Positions 25,175 through 34,660 of a stretch of DNA of 64,000 nt are shown here, one piece after another (within the stretch, counting starts at the first letter, position 1; every line of letters starts with the position of its first letter). Where the stretch lies: assembly GCF_025751555.1 (NCBI RefSeq), contig NZ_JAOWLB010000003.1, positions 62,001 through 126,000 on the forward strand, in the 5' to 3' direction. The notes under the pieces are model-generated. The model searched no databases. It was not told the origin of the DNA and saw only the letters and a program-made list of their open reading frames with translations. Position numbers and translations under genes: made by a program. Source of the stretch: Ruegeria aquimaris (GTDB lineage Bacteria; Pseudomonadota; Alphaproteobacteria; Rhodobacterales; Rhodobacteraceae).

Positions 25175-26239
25175 TCACGCCACGCGGGAGCCATCGGGCG
25201 CGAACACATAGGCCGCCGACGGATCCATATGGAAATCATGCATTTCGCCCACCCGGTACGGATGCACACCCGGTGCCAGCGACACCCAGCTGCCGCTGCC
25301 CATGTCGAAATGTGCCGAGCTTTCCGAGCCGGACAGTTCAGTCACTTGTACGCGGCCCGACAGGGTGACGGTGGCCTCGGGCGAGGCGACCGGCGACACG
25401 TGATGGGGCCGGATCGCAATCATGTATGGCCCGTCCGCCAGACCAGCGGCAGCGCCAGCCAGCGTCCAGGTGACATCGGTACCCATGCGGGCGGTATCGC
25501 CCTGCTTGACGATCTCGGCCGTGTTGATCGGCGGGTCCGAAAACACCCGTGCCGCCAGTACATTGGCCGGATCGCGATAGATCTCGGCGGTGCGGCCGAA
25601 CTGGGTCACCCGACCGTCCTCCATCAGCGCGGTATGTCCGCCCAACAAGAGCGCCTCTTCGGGTTCCGATGTGGCATAGACCACCACCGCGCCCCGGCCC
25701 GCGAAAAGCTCAGGCAGCTGGTCGCGCAACTCCTCGCGCAGTTTATAGTCGAGATTGGCCAGCGGCTCGTCCAGGAACACCGCGCGGCTTTCCTTGGCAA
25801 TGGCGCGGGCCAGCGCGGTGCGCTGCTGCTGGCCGCCCGACAGCTCGTGCGGGCGCCGGTGCAGCATCGGGCGCAGCTTCAGGATATCGGCCGCATGTTC
25901 GACCCGGCCTTGAATTTCGGATTTCGGCAGGCCCGCCACCTTGAGCGGCGAGGCGATGTTGTCGAAGACCGTCATATGCGGATAATTGATGAAAAACTGG
26001 TGCACCAGGCTGATATTGCGTTTCTGGGTGCTCTGCCCGGTCACGTCCTGACCGTCCATCAGGATCTGACCGCTGGCCACCGGATCAAGCCCGGCCATCA
26101 TCTTGATCAGCGAGGTCTTGCCCGCGCCGGTGGCGCCGAGCAGGACATTGAAGTGACCCGTCTCAAGGACCAGCGAGGTCTCCTTGATATGCAGGTCGGC
26201 GCCGACGCGCTTGGTTACGTTTCTGAGTTCGAGTGCCAT
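25175..26239 (-). CDS. glpS: glycerol ABC transporter ATPase (GlpS-like), H-loop degenerate
   Basis: A 354-residue ATPase. Walker A is GATGAGKT (Lys41), the Q-loop is VHQFF, the signature LSGGQQQR (133-140) is perfect, and Walker B is AVFLDEP with catalytic Glu158. The H-loop reads YATSEPEEA, so Ser191 stands where the gamma-phosphate-sensing histidine should be. A TOBE region closes the protein. It follows the binding-protein gene after 113 bases that contain two strong hairpins. Confidence 0.88.
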   Translation of the reverse strand: MALELRNVTKRVGADLHIKETSLVLETGHFNVLLGATGAGKTSLIKMMAGLDPVASGQILMDGQDVTGQSTQKRNISLVHQFFINYPHMTVFDNIASPLKVAGLPKSEIQGRVEHAADILKLRPMLHRRPHELSGGQQQRTALARAIAKESRAVFLDEPLANLDYKLREELRDQLPELFAGRGAVVVYATSEPEEALLLGGHTALMEDGRVTQFGRTAEIYRDPANVLAARVFSDPPINTAEIVKQGDTARMGTDVTWTLAGAAAGLADGPYMIAIRPHHVSPVASPEATVTLSGRVQVTELSGSESSAHFDMGSGSWVSLAPGVHPYRVGEMHDFHMDPSAAYVFAPDGSRVA

Positions 26240-26278
26240 CGTCCCAAAGCTTTCGGCCGGTTCTTTTGGTCAGTGAGG

Positions 26279-26340
26279 CCCCGGAGACCGGAAGGTTCCC
26301 CGGGGCTGAGGGTGGGCGGGCCACTCACGACCCCGCCCAT
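26279..26340 (-). promoter_or_regulatory. double hairpin between glpV and glpS
   Basis: Two stem-loops in tandem: GCCCCGG/CCGGGGC (26279-26307) and TGGGCGGG/CCCGCCCA (26314-26340). They lie directly after the binding-protein stop. In binding-protein ABC operons such structures commonly protect the 5' message and thin out downstream expression, giving excess binding protein. Confidence 0.55.
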
Positions 26341-26352
26341 CAGGAAGCCGGA

Positions 26353-28086
26353 TCAGTTCTTGGCCCAGCGCGCGACCAGCTCGTCATAGTTGACGGTCTC
26401 GCCCTGCGGCTTTTCGTTGTCCAGCTTGGGCTTGGCGCCGCCATTGGCGAACCACCATTCCGCGTCCTTCTCTTCGTTCAGGCGCGGGCCGCAGCCGCCA
26501 TAGACATTCGCCGCCTCGTCCGCTGCCTGCATCCGGGCCATCACGGTGTCCATTTCGAACGCCAGACGGTCCATCGCCTCTTGCGGGGTAAAGGCACCCG
26601 AGTTCACGTCGCCGATCTGCTGCCACCAGATCTGGGCCAGCTTGGGATAATCCGGGACGTTGATGCCGGTGGGCGACCAGCGCACCCGGTCAGGCGAGCG
26701 GTAGAATTCCACCAGGCCACCCAGTTTCGGCGCGCGTTCCGAGAAGCTCTCGTGATTGACCGAGCTGTCGCGGATGAAGGTCAGGCCAACATGGCTTTTC
26801 TTCACGTCGACGGTCTTGGAGACGACGAACTGGGCATAGAGCCAGGCCGCCTGTGCACGATCCAGCGGGGTGGAGTTGAGGATGGTCCACGACCCCACGT
26901 CCTGATAGCCGACCTTCTGACCGTCTTCCCAATAGGGACCATGCGGGCTGGGCGCCATCCGCCACAGCGGGTTGCCGTCGCCGTCAACGGTGTTGTTGCC
27001 TTCGGACTGCGGCTTGACCATGTCGGCGGTAAAGGCGGTGTACCAGAAGATCTGCTGCGCCACGTTACCCTGGGCCAGCGCCGGCAGCGACTGGTAGAAG
27101 TCATAGGACGCCGCACCCGGAGGCGCGTATTTGCGCAGCCATTCGTCCCATTTGCGGATCGCATAAACCGCCGCCGGGCCGTTTGCCGCGCCACCGCGGG
27201 TCACGCTGGCGCCCGCCGGGTTGCAAGACCCCGCTTCCATGCGGATGCCCCATTCGTCGATCGGCACGCCGTTGGGTTCGCCCTTGGATCCGGCACCGGC
27301 CATCGACAGCCAGGCATCGGTCATCCGCCAGCCAAGGTCGGGCGCGCGCTTGCCGTAATCCATGTGGCCATAGATCGCGGTGCCGTCGATTTCCTTGACG
27401 TCTTCGCTGAAGAACTCGGCGATATCCTCGTAGGCCGACCAGTTGACCGGCACGCCCAGCTCATAGCCGTATTTGGCCTTGAACGCCGCCTTCAGATCCT
27501 CGCGGTCGAACCAGTCCTTGCGGAACCAGTAGAGGTTGGCGAACTGCTGGTCGGGCAGCTGGTACAGGTCACCATCGGGACCGGTGGTAAACTGCGTACC
27601 CATGAAATCGGCCAGGTCGAGACCGGGGTTGGTCACGTCCTTGAAATCGCCTGCCATCATGTCGGTCAGGTTATAGGCCAGTTGCAGGCGCGAATGGGTG
27701 CCGATCAGGTCGGAATCGTTGACATAGGCGTCATACAGGTTCCGCTTGGTCTGCATCTGGGTCTGCACGGCCTGAACGACCTCGCCCTCGCCCAGGATCT
27801 GGTGGTTCACCTTGATGCCGGTGATTTCCTCGAAGGCCTTGGTCAGCACTTCGGATTCGTAGCTGTGCGTGGGAATGCCCTCGGACAGCACGTTGATCTC
27901 CATCCCCTTGTAGGGTTCGGCCGCCTTGATGAACCATTGCATCTCGGCCATCTGCTCGTCCTTGGACAGGACCGAGGGCTGGAATTCTTCGTCAATCCAT
28001 TTCTTGGCAGCGGCCTCGTCGGCATAGGCTGCCTGTCCCGCGACCACGGCGCAAACCGCGGCTGCGGACAAAAGATACCTGCGCAT
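26353..28086 (-). CDS. glpV: glycerol ABC transporter periplasmic binding protein (GlpV-like)
   Basis: A 577-residue periplasmic binding protein, unusually large for the class but the normal size for GlpV of rhizobia and roseobacters. The Sec signal is MRRYLLSAAAVCAVVAGQAAYA. The mature N-terminus (DEAAAKKWIDEEFQPSVLS) and the segment LYQLPDQQFANLYWFRKDWF are typical. GGGAGG five bases upstream sets the start at 28086; the frame is open further 5' without ribosome signals. It is the first gene of the operon. No glycerol-3-phosphate dehydrogenase (glpD), kinase or GlpR is found in the window. Confidence 0.85.
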   Translation of the reverse strand: MRRYLLSAAAVCAVVAGQAAYADEAAAKKWIDEEFQPSVLSKDEQMAEMQWFIKAAEPYKGMEINVLSEGIPTHSYESEVLTKAFEEITGIKVNHQILGEGEVVQAVQTQMQTKRNLYDAYVNDSDLIGTHSRLQLAYNLTDMMAGDFKDVTNPGLDLADFMGTQFTTGPDGDLYQLPDQQFANLYWFRKDWFDREDLKAAFKAKYGYELGVPVNWSAYEDIAEFFSEDVKEIDGTAIYGHMDYGKRAPDLGWRMTDAWLSMAGAGSKGEPNGVPIDEWGIRMEAGSCNPAGASVTRGGAANGPAAVYAIRKWDEWLRKYAPPGAASYDFYQSLPALAQGNVAQQIFWYTAFTADMVKPQSEGNNTVDGDGNPLWRMAPSPHGPYWEDGQKVGYQDVGSWTILNSTPLDRAQAAWLYAQFVVSKTVDVKKSHVGLTFIRDSSVNHESFSERAPKLGGLVEFYRSPDRVRWSPTGINVPDYPKLAQIWWQQIGDVNSGAFTPQEAMDRLAFEMDTVMARMQAADEAANVYGGCGPRLNEEKDAEWWFANGGAKPKLDNEKPQGETVNYDELVARWAKN

Positions 28087-28167
28087 CTTTTCCTCCCTGA
28101 TGTCTGCAATGCCAGAAATGCTCTGCGGCACCTGACTGTCATTTAGCTTTCACATGGGCGCGCATTT

Positions 28168-28187
28168 TGTCAAACTAAATTTTTAGT
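28168..28187 (-). promoter_or_regulatory. candidate glp operon promoter and operator
   Basis: On the minus strand a consensus -35 TTGACA (28173-28168) directly follows the inverted repeat ACTAAA-AA-TTTAGT (28187-28174). A -10 near 28150-28144 is weak (AAAGCT/AAGCTA), suggesting activation or sigma-factor bias. The region also holds TTTCGTTT-like runs near 28220-28235 that recall DeoR/GlpR half-sites. Confidence 0.4.
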
Positions 28188-28243
28188 ATCTTTCTTTCCA
28201 TTGATTTTGCACGAAATTTTTCAAATCAAAACGAAAATCATGA

Positions 28244-29269
28244 TCACACGCCCCACGTATCCCGCAAGCGGTACCCTTCGGGCCAGGGGTCGCTAGGGTC
28301 CAGCAGGTGCTGGTGAATCCCGGTGATCCAGCCCCGGCCCGAAATCTCGGGAAGGATCGCTGGGCAGCCACCCACGGTGGCCAACCCGGCAATGCGGCCT
28401 GTGAACTCGGACCCGATGATCGAGGTCGCGATAAAGCGCTCCCCTTCCGCCATCTCGCCCCGCGCATGCAGGATCGCCATCCGCGCCGACACGGCGGTGC
28501 CGGTGGGCGAACGGTCGATCTTGCCGGGCTGGATCGCCACGGCAGAGGCGGCGCGCAAGACCCCGTCCCGCCGTTCGATCTCACCTGCAAACAGGCAAAA
28601 GGAGATATGCCGCCACTCCGGGTTCTCCGGGTGGTGAAAGCCCAGCTGCGCATTGGCCGCATTGGTGATGGCAATGCCCATCTCGGCCAGGTCGCGCGCC
28701 CGGTCTCGGGCGATTTGCACGCCTACATCCTCGGGCCGCACCACCACGAAACTGTCACCGCCAAAGGCCGTGTCCACCGTCACCCGACCCACGCCCGGCA
28801 CATCCAGCGCAACATCGAGTTGCGCCGCAAAGGAGGGCAGGTTGCGCACGAATATGCGCTCGGCCTTGCCGTTTCGGCATTCGGCCCGCACATGCACAAG
28901 CCCGCCCGGCGCTTCGAGCACCAGTTCGGTCACCGGCTCGACCATTTCCACCAGCCCGCCGTCGAGCAGCACGGTCGCCACGCAGATCGAATTCGACCCC
29001 GACATCGGCGGCGTGTCCTCGGGCTCCATGATGATGAATGCCGCATCGGCGCGCGGGTCCTTGGGCGGCACCAGCAGGTTGACATGCCGGAACACGCCGC
29101 CGCGCGGCTCGTTCAGCATGAAGTTCCTGAGCCGCCCGTCGCGCGCGATCCAGTTGCGCTGCTCCCACAGGGTCTCGCCCGGCGGCGGCGCGACACCGCC
29201 GACGATGACATCGCCCACCTCGCCCTCGGCATGGGCAGAAATCAAATGGATGGTCTTGCTGCTGCGCAT
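28244..29269 (-). CDS. proline racemase family protein with Ser/Thr active site (hydroxyproline dehydratase-like)
   Basis: A 341-residue member of the proline racemase superfamily. The two catalytic cysteines of racemases are replaced: the first site reads PPMSGSNS (Ser90 instead of Cys in MCGHG) and the second DRSPTGTAV (Thr256 instead of Cys in SPCGTG). A Thr at the second site is the known mark of trans-3-hydroxy-L-proline dehydratases, but these usually keep Cys at the first. A dehydratase acting on 3-hydroxyproline is therefore the best guess. The start is the ATG at 29269. It is the last gene of the hydroxyproline operon, 14 bases after AcnX. Confidence 0.8.
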   Translation of the reverse strand: MRSSKTIHLISAHAEGEVGDVIVGGVAPPPGETLWEQRNWIARDGRLRNFMLNEPRGGVFRHVNLLVPPKDPRADAAFIIMEPEDTPPMSGSNSICVATVLLDGGLVEMVEPVTELVLEAPGGLVHVRAECRNGKAERIFVRNLPSFAAQLDVALDVPGVGRVTVDTAFGGDSFVVVRPEDVGVQIARDRARDLAEMGIAITNAANAQLGFHHPENPEWRHISFCLFAGEIERRDGVLRAASAVAIQPGKIDRSPTGTAVSARMAILHARGEMAEGERFIATSIIGSEFTGRIAGLATVGGCPAILPEISGRGWITGIHQHLLDPSDPWPEGYRLRDTWGV

Positions 29270-29283
29270 TATGCCCCGTCCTG

Positions 29284-30957
29284 TCAGTTGATCCAGCCGG
29301 GACGCCCCGGCGCATGCCCGGTCAGCGCCGCCTCGGCGCAGTGCGCAAGGCTGCCGAACCGCATGGCGCGGCCCGACAGGCCCGGCCCGTAGTGGGCGTA
29401 TTTGCCCGAATTGGTCATGATGGTGCGGGTGGCGGACGGCAGTACCGGCTCGGTCACCGAACACCAGCAGAGGTCCGGGATCACTTGCACACCCGAGGTG
29501 TGCAGGCGCGCCAGTACCCCGTCGCCTGCCAACTTGTCACGCTCGCCGCGGCCGATCGTGACAATGGCGGCGGTCCCTTCGGCGATCCGGCGCCCGTCCA
29601 GCAGATCCGCCAGAATCCTGCATTCATTGGCCGAGGCATGGGGGCTGCCGACGGCGACCAGTTCCACCCGCTCGGGCCCGGGGTTGAACTGCGCCCAGGC
29701 GCGGGCGAAGTCGCCCGGTTCGATTGCCATACGCGCCGCACCTTCGGTCAGGGCGCCATCAGCCTCGGGCGTCACCCCCGCCACATGCAGCATCGCCGCC
29801 GCCGAAGTGGTGCCAAATGCAGCGCAAAGCGCCTTGAGGTCATCCCCGGACGGCGCGCTGTCCTCCAGCCCGGTCAGGAGAGGGATACGATCGGGCGCCA
29901 GCCGCCCGGCCAGATAGCCCAGCAAGGGCCAGAACGCATCGTCTGCGCCTTCCGGCCGATCCACCCGGATTTCCACCTGCGCCTTGCGGTTGGTGTCCAG
30001 GTAGACCCCCGCCAGCGGCGCGCGTCCGGTCAGCGCCATGCACAGGTCGAGGTAATCGGGATGTTTGACGCTGCGCGCGGCCAGCACGCTGTTGGCGTAG
30101 ACAACCGCGTTCGACTCGGCCCAGGCGATGGCCTCGCCCGCCTGTGGTATATCCTCCAGCAGATAGGGCGCGCAGGTGAAACTGGGTCGCGCGCCCATCC
30201 GCAGATAGGCATCGGCCAGCCGGCTGGCCGGCCCGCCGAACGCGGGCGGCACGCCCTGCGCCCGCCAGTTTACATGATCGACCGAAATCGCGTTCATCGT
30301 GGTGGGAATACGGACCCGCCCGCCCATCGCGGCCATATCCTCGGCAAAGCGCAGATTGGCCTCGCTGTGATAAATGCAGCCGTCGATATGGGCGCGGCTG
30401 ACATCGGTCAACCGCTCGGCCCCCTGCGCCGCCGCCATGGCGCAGATGATCCGCATCGCCAGCCGCACCGGTGGAGCGGCCGCCTCGGAGAGCATGGCAC
30501 GGTCCGCAGCACTCAGGTCCAGAGCCGCGCCCGAGAGCGGTTCCAGCTTGAGCGACAGCGCCCCTGCCGTCAGGCGCTCGGGCGTCACTTTGGCCGAGGG
30601 CTCCCTCGCAAGCGCATCATATTCCACCGCTGACAGGCGCAGCACCGCGACCGGACGGTCATACATCCAGGCCGCGACCAGTGCGCCAAGGGTCAAGATA
30701 TCCTCACCCTCGCGGAACACCAGCGCCGCCGGGGCGTGGCCATTCAGCGCCAGCGCCAGCAGCACGCCACTGCCCGAGCAGGAGCCCCGGCTGGTCGGCA
30801 TCATCACCACAGCCCCGGCCAGTGCCGCACCGTGCTGCGGGTGATGCGCGTCGATCACCCGGCCCGTCTCGGGATCGACCCCGCCCCAGAAACTCAACCC
30901 CTCGTCACAGAGCAGAACCGGCCCCGACGCCTCGGCCGCCACGATGCAGTGTGCCAT
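29284..30957 (-). CDS. aconitase X (AcnX), cis-3-hydroxy-L-proline dehydratase-like, single-chain
   Basis: A 557-residue protein that joins the DUF126 swivelling domain (N-terminal about 130 residues, [13 protein letters not shown]) and the DUF521 catalytic domain in one chain. AcnX proteins of this fused type have been shown to dehydrate cis-3-hydroxy-L-proline to pyrroline-2-carboxylate. Probable cluster or metal cysteines include Cys in [16 protein letters not shown] and [11 protein letters not shown]. The start at 30957 (MAHCIVAAE) is backed by GGGAGG. It sits between two proline-racemase-family genes, fitting conversion of hydroxyproline isomers. Confidence 0.85.
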   Translation of the reverse strand: MAHCIVAAEASGPVLLCDEGLSFWGGVDPETGRVIDAHHPQHGAALAGAVVMMPTSRGSCSGSGVLLALALNGHAPAALVFREGEDILTLGALVAAWMYDRPVAVLRLSAVEYDALAREPSAKVTPERLTAGALSLKLEPLSGAALDLSAADRAMLSEAAAPPVRLAMRIICAMAAAQGAERLTDVSRAHIDGCIYHSEANLRFAEDMAAMGGRVRIPTTMNAISVDHVNWRAQGVPPAFGGPASRLADAYLRMGARPSFTCAPYLLEDIPQAGEAIAWAESNAVVYANSVLAARSVKHPDYLDLCMALTGRAPLAGVYLDTNRKAQVEIRVDRPEGADDAFWPLLGYLAGRLAPDRIPLLTGLEDSAPSGDDLKALCAAFGTTSAAAMLHVAGVTPEADGALTEGAARMAIEPGDFARAWAQFNPGPERVELVAVGSPHASANECRILADLLDGRRIAEGTAAIVTIGRGERDKLAGDGVLARLHTSGVQVIPDLCWCSVTEPVLPSATRTIMTNSGKYAHYGPGLSGRAMRFGSLAHCAEAALTGHAPGRPGWIN

Positions 30958-30970
30958 CCCGCCTCCCTGT

Positions 30971-31972
30971 TCAGGCCACCACGAAACCATGGGCATAGGG
31001 GTCGCGCGCGTCAATGAAGATGGTGTTGAAGCCCGTCACCCGCGCCCAGCCACCAATCGAAGGGATGATACCCGGCCTGCCGCCCACCTCTGCCTCGGCC
31101 TCGACCCGGCCATGAAACAGCGAGCCGATGATGGACTCGTGCACGAAATCGTCGCCAGGACGCAAGGCGCCGCGCGCCGCAAGCTGCGCCATGCGGGCCG
31201 AGGTTCCGGTTCCGCAGGGCGACCGGTCAATCGCCTTGTCGCCATAGAACACCGCGTTGCGCGCATCGGCGCCGGGCTGGGTCGGTTGCCCGGTCCACAG
31301 GATATGCGACAGCCCCCGAATCTCGGGTTTCTCGGGGTGGATGAACTGGTACTTCGCGTTCAGCGCCGCGCGCAGGCGCGGGCTCCAGCCCACCAGATCC
31401 AGTGCCCGGTGATCGGCAATGTCGCGGAACACCTCTTGCGGCTCGACAATGGCGTAGAAATTACCGCCATAGGCCACATCGATGGAGACCTCGCCCAGCC
31501 CCTCGACATGGGCGCTCAGACCCGTGGCATGCAGATAGGCGGGCACATTGGTCAGCCGCACCTCTTCGACAAACCTCCCCTCCTGTCGGTATTCCGCCAC
31601 CACCAACCCGGCGGGCGTATCCAGCCGCAACACGCCCGGCACACGCGGCGTGACCAGCCCGTGTTCGATGGCGGTTGTCACCGTGCCGATGGTACCATGC
31701 CCGCACATCGGCAGGCAGCCGGAGGTCTCGATATAGAGAACCCCCACGTCGCAATCCTCGCGCGTCGGCGGATAGAGGATGCTGCCCGACATCTGGTCAT
31801 GGCCGCGTGGCTCGAACATCAGACCGGTGCGGATCCAGTCGAACTCGGCTTGGAAATGCGCCCGGCGCTCCAGCATGGTGGAGCCGCTCAGACGCGGTGC
31901 GCCACCGGTGACCACGCGCACCGGGTTGCCGCAGGTATGGCCGTCGATACAGGAAAAGGTGAACTGGGTCAT
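30971..31972 (-). CDS. 4-hydroxyproline 2-epimerase (proline racemase family)
   Basis: A 333-residue epimerase with both catalytic cysteines: Cys90 in [10 protein letters not shown] and Cys253 in [13 protein letters not shown]. With this Cys/Cys pair and the neighbouring genes, the likely reaction is trans-4-hydroxy-L-proline to cis-4-hydroxy-D-proline, the first step of bacterial hydroxyproline use. Further family motifs are FEPRGH and the [10 protein letters not shown] segment. It lies six bases after the D-amino-acid dehydrogenase gene. Proline racemase activity is possible but less likely in this setting. Confidence 0.92.
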   Translation of the reverse strand: MTQFTFSCIDGHTCGNPVRVVTGGAPRLSGSTMLERRAHFQAEFDWIRTGLMFEPRGHDQMSGSILYPPTREDCDVGVLYIETSGCLPMCGHGTIGTVTTAIEHGLVTPRVPGVLRLDTPAGLVVAEYRQEGRFVEEVRLTNVPAYLHATGLSAHVEGLGEVSIDVAYGGNFYAIVEPQEVFRDIADHRALDLVGWSPRLRAALNAKYQFIHPEKPEIRGLSHILWTGQPTQPGADARNAVFYGDKAIDRSPCGTGTSARMAQLAARGALRPGDDFVHESIIGSLFHGRVEAEAEVGGRPGIIPSIGGWARVTGFNTIFIDARDPYAHGFVVA

Positions 31973-31978
31973 GATGCC

Positions 31979-33223
31979 TCAGAAACGGGTTGCAGCATAG
32001 GGGGAAAGGTCGATCCGGGGCGCGGCCCCGGTGACAAGCGTGGCGACCAGCGCCGCCGTGCCCGCCGATTGGGTCAGGCCCAGATGACCATGCCCGAATG
32101 CATAGGTAACGCGATCCGCGCGCGGGGCCGGGCCGATCACCGGCAGGCTGTCGGGCAGCGAGGGGCGGAACCCCATCCACTGTGTCCCGCCCTCGGCCCG
32201 CAGACCGGGCAGGAAGCCGCGCGCCTTGTCCAGCAGCACCCCGGCCCTCTGCCAATTCGGCGGGCGTTTCAACCCGCCCAGCTCCACCGCGCCGCCGACC
32301 CGCACCCCCTGCCCGATGCGCGAGACGACAAAACCGTGATCGGGAAAGGTCAGATGCGTGCGCAGATCGAAGGCACCCGCCGGCAGGGTGGTGTTATAGC
32401 CGCGCTCGGTTTCCAGCGGGATGTCGTCGCCCAGCGTCCGCGCCAGGTGATGCGACCATGCCCCGGCGCAGATCACCGCCCGGTCTGCCCAGCGGACACC
32501 ATCGGCGCAGTCGAGCACCACCGTCTCGCCCTCTTGCCGCAACGCGCGCACCTCGGCGATCTCGATCCGCCCGCCCCGCGCCCGGAACACTTCCGCCAGA
32601 TGCGCGACCCACAGCGCCGGATCAGTCACATTGCGCCAGCCGGAAGTGAACCCGGCATGGGTGAAGCGCGGCGACAGGCCCGGCTGGATCTCGGCAATCG
32701 CCTCGGGCCGGTCGAGCAGGCGGAAGGCGACGCCATGCGCGGCGCGGGTCTCCCAGCCGGGCAGGCTCGCCTCGTAGGCGCGCTGCCCTTCGTAGAGCTG
32801 CAACTGCCCCTCGTCGCGCACCAGCGCCCGCGCGCCGGTCTCGACAATCAGCGTGTCCAGCGCCTCGGCGCTCAGCCGCATCAGCGCCGTTTGCGCCGCC
32901 AGCGCACTGTCATAGCGGTCGCGCCAACTGGCCCGCCAGAACCGCCGCATCCAGGGGGCAATCTGCGCGGCGTAACCCGGCGGAACCGACAGCGGCCCCA
33001 GCGGATCGAGCAGCCATTTCGGCGCCTTGCGCATGATCCCCGGCGTCGCCAGCGGGATCACATCGGCAAAGGCAAAAGCCCCGGCATTGCCTGCCGACGC
33101 CTCGGCCGCGACCCCTTTGCGGTCCAGCACCGTGACCGCACACCCGGCCCCTTGCAGGGCCAGCGCGCAGGTGATGCCGACCACGCCAGCCCCGATGACA
33201 ATGACTTCGGCACCGCGCGTCAT
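31979..33223 (-). CDS. FAD-dependent D-amino acid dehydrogenase (cis-4-hydroxy-D-proline dehydrogenase-like)
   Basis: A 414-residue DadA-type flavoenzyme. The FAD dinucleotide-binding fold opens with VIVIGAGVVGITCALAL, and the C-terminal flavin-contact region is RPSLPDSLPVIGPAP with GHGHLGLTQS. It should oxidise cis-4-hydroxy-D-proline to pyrroline-4-hydroxy-2-carboxylate, passing electrons to the respiratory chain. The start overlaps the aldehyde dehydrogenase stop (ATGA). General D-amino acid oxidation remains an alternative, but the position between epimerase and deaminase genes is typical. Confidence 0.9.
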   Translation of the reverse strand: MTRGAEVIVIGAGVVGITCALALQGAGCAVTVLDRKGVAAEASAGNAGAFAFADVIPLATPGIMRKAPKWLLDPLGPLSVPPGYAAQIAPWMRRFWRASWRDRYDSALAAQTALMRLSAEALDTLIVETGARALVRDEGQLQLYEGQRAYEASLPGWETRAAHGVAFRLLDRPEAIAEIQPGLSPRFTHAGFTSGWRNVTDPALWVAHLAEVFRARGGRIEIAEVRALRQEGETVVLDCADGVRWADRAVICAGAWSHHLARTLGDDIPLETERGYNTTLPAGAFDLRTHLTFPDHGFVVSRIGQGVRVGGAVELGGLKRPPNWQRAGVLLDKARGFLPGLRAEGGTQWMGFRPSLPDSLPVIGPAPRADRVTYAFGHGHLGLTQSAGTAALVATLVTGAAPRIDLSPYAATRF

Positions 33224-34650
33224 GGCAGCGTATAGGCGGTCTTGACGGTGGTGTAGAACTCGACGGCATAGGTCCCCTGTTCACGCGCCCCGTGGCTCGA
33301 CCCCTTGGTGCCGCCAAAGGGCACGTGGTAATCCACCCCCGCCGTGGGCAGGTTGACCATCACCATGCCCGCGCGCGCATTGGCCTTGAAATGGCTCGCA
33401 TGTTTCAGCGAGGTGGTGCAGATCCCCGCCGACAGGCCGAATTCGGTGGCATTTGCCACCGCCAAAGCCTCGTCATAATCCCGCACGCGGAGAACCGAGG
33501 CGACGGGGCCGAACACCTCTTCGCGATTGATGCGCATGTCGGGTGTGGTCTCGGTTATCAGGGCCGGGGCCATGTAGAACCCGTCCTTGTCCAAAGCCAA
33601 CCGCTCGCCGCCAGTGACAGCGCCACCTTCACTTCGCGCAATCTCCACATAATCCAGGTTCTGCTCCAACTGCCGCGCATCCACCACCGGCCCCATCTGG
33701 GTTGCCGGGTCCAGCGCATCGCCCACCCGAAGATCGCGCATCGCCGCCGTCAGCGCCGCCACGAAACGATCATGCACGCCCTCGGTCACGATCAACCGGG
33801 ACGAGGCGGTGCAGCGCTGGCCGGTGGAAAAGAACGCGCCATTGAGACAGGCCGCCACCGCCAGATCCAGATCGGCATCGTCCAGAACCACCATCGGGTT
33901 CTTGCCGCCCATCTCCAGCTGCACCTTCTTCATCGCCGCGCCGCAGGCCGCCGCGATACCGCGCCCGGTGGGCACCGACCCGGTAAAGGAAATCGCGTCT
34001 ACCCGCGCATCCGATACCAGACGCGGGCCCAACTCGGACCCGCGCCCCATCACCAGGTTCACCACGCCCGCAGGCAGGTCCGCGCGCGACAGAAGCTCGA
34101 CCAGCGCATGCGCGCATCCCGGCACCAGGTCGGCGGGTTTCAGCACCACCGCGTTGCCATGCGCCAGCGCCGGGGCGATTTTCCAGGCCGGGATGGCGAT
34201 GGGAAAGTTCCAGGGGGTGATCAACCCCACCACGCCCATAGGGGCGCGGGTGACTTCGACCTCGACACCGGGCCGGACCGAGGCCAGCCGGTCGCCGGTC
34301 TGGCGCAGCGCCTCACCGGCAAAGAACTTGAAGATCTGCCCGGCGCGCGCCACTTCGCCGATCCCCTCGGCCAGCGTCTTGCCCTCTTCCCGCGACAAGA
34401 GCCGCCCCAACTCCTCCTTGCGGGCCAACAGCTCGGTGCCGGTGAAATCGAGCGCATCAAAGCGCTGTTGCGGGGTCGATGCGGCCCAGAGCGGTGCGGC
34501 CGCATGGGCGGCGGCAATGGCGGCGTCCAACTCCTCCTCTCCGGCCTTCGCCGCGTGACCGATGATATCGGTCACATCCGAGGGGTTCACATTGGCCCGG
34601 CCCGTGCCGCAGGCGACCCAATCGCCGCCGATGAAATTGCGATACTCCAT
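33220..34650 (-). CDS. 2,5-dioxovalerate (ketoglutarate semialdehyde) dehydrogenase
   Basis: A 476-residue NAD(P)-dependent aldehyde dehydrogenase. Visible are the catalytic glutamate in QLEMGGKNP, the FTGSVPTGR cofactor loop and the nucleophile cysteine in FSTGQRCTASS. In hydroxyproline degradation this enzyme oxidises 2-oxoglutarate semialdehyde to 2-oxoglutarate, and the neighbouring HypD-like deaminase supplies that semialdehyde. The start at 34650 (MEYRNFIGG) is chosen by family length. Stop and next start overlap by four bases. Confidence 0.9.
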   Translation of the reverse strand: MEYRNFIGGDWVACGTGRANVNPSDVTDIIGHAAKAGEEELDAAIAAAHAAAPLWAASTPQQRFDALDFTGTELLARKEELGRLLSREEGKTLAEGIGEVARAGQIFKFFAGEALRQTGDRLASVRPGVEVEVTRAPMGVVGLITPWNFPIAIPAWKIAPALAHGNAVVLKPADLVPGCAHALVELLSRADLPAGVVNLVMGRGSELGPRLVSDARVDAISFTGSVPTGRGIAAACGAAMKKVQLEMGGKNPMVVLDDADLDLAVAACLNGAFFSTGQRCTASSRLIVTEGVHDRFVAALTAAMRDLRVGDALDPATQMGPVVDARQLEQNLDYVEIARSEGGAVTGGERLALDKDGFYMAPALITETTPDMRINREEVFGPVASVLRVRDYDEALAVANATEFGLSAGICTTSLKHASHFKANARAGMVMVNLPTAGVDYHVPFGGTKGSSHGAREQGTYAVEFYTTVKTAYTLP

Positions 34651-34660
34651 GCCCGTTGCC

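Noticed and set aside
26279-26340. Possible Rho-independent terminator separating glpV from the ATPases
   Set aside because: Stems are strong but without T-runs, and the gene set must be expressed together, so a message-stabilising role is preferred.
26233-28146. 637-codon open frame on the + strand
   Set aside because: Exactly antisense to the glycerol-binding protein gene; no recognisable domain and no ribosome site.
30944-33235. 763-codon open frame on the + strand
   Set aside because: It lies antisense to AcnX, the epimerase and the D-amino acid dehydrogenase, all with clear motifs. The translation is Arg/His/Gln/Pro-rich, as expected for the shadow of high-GC genes.
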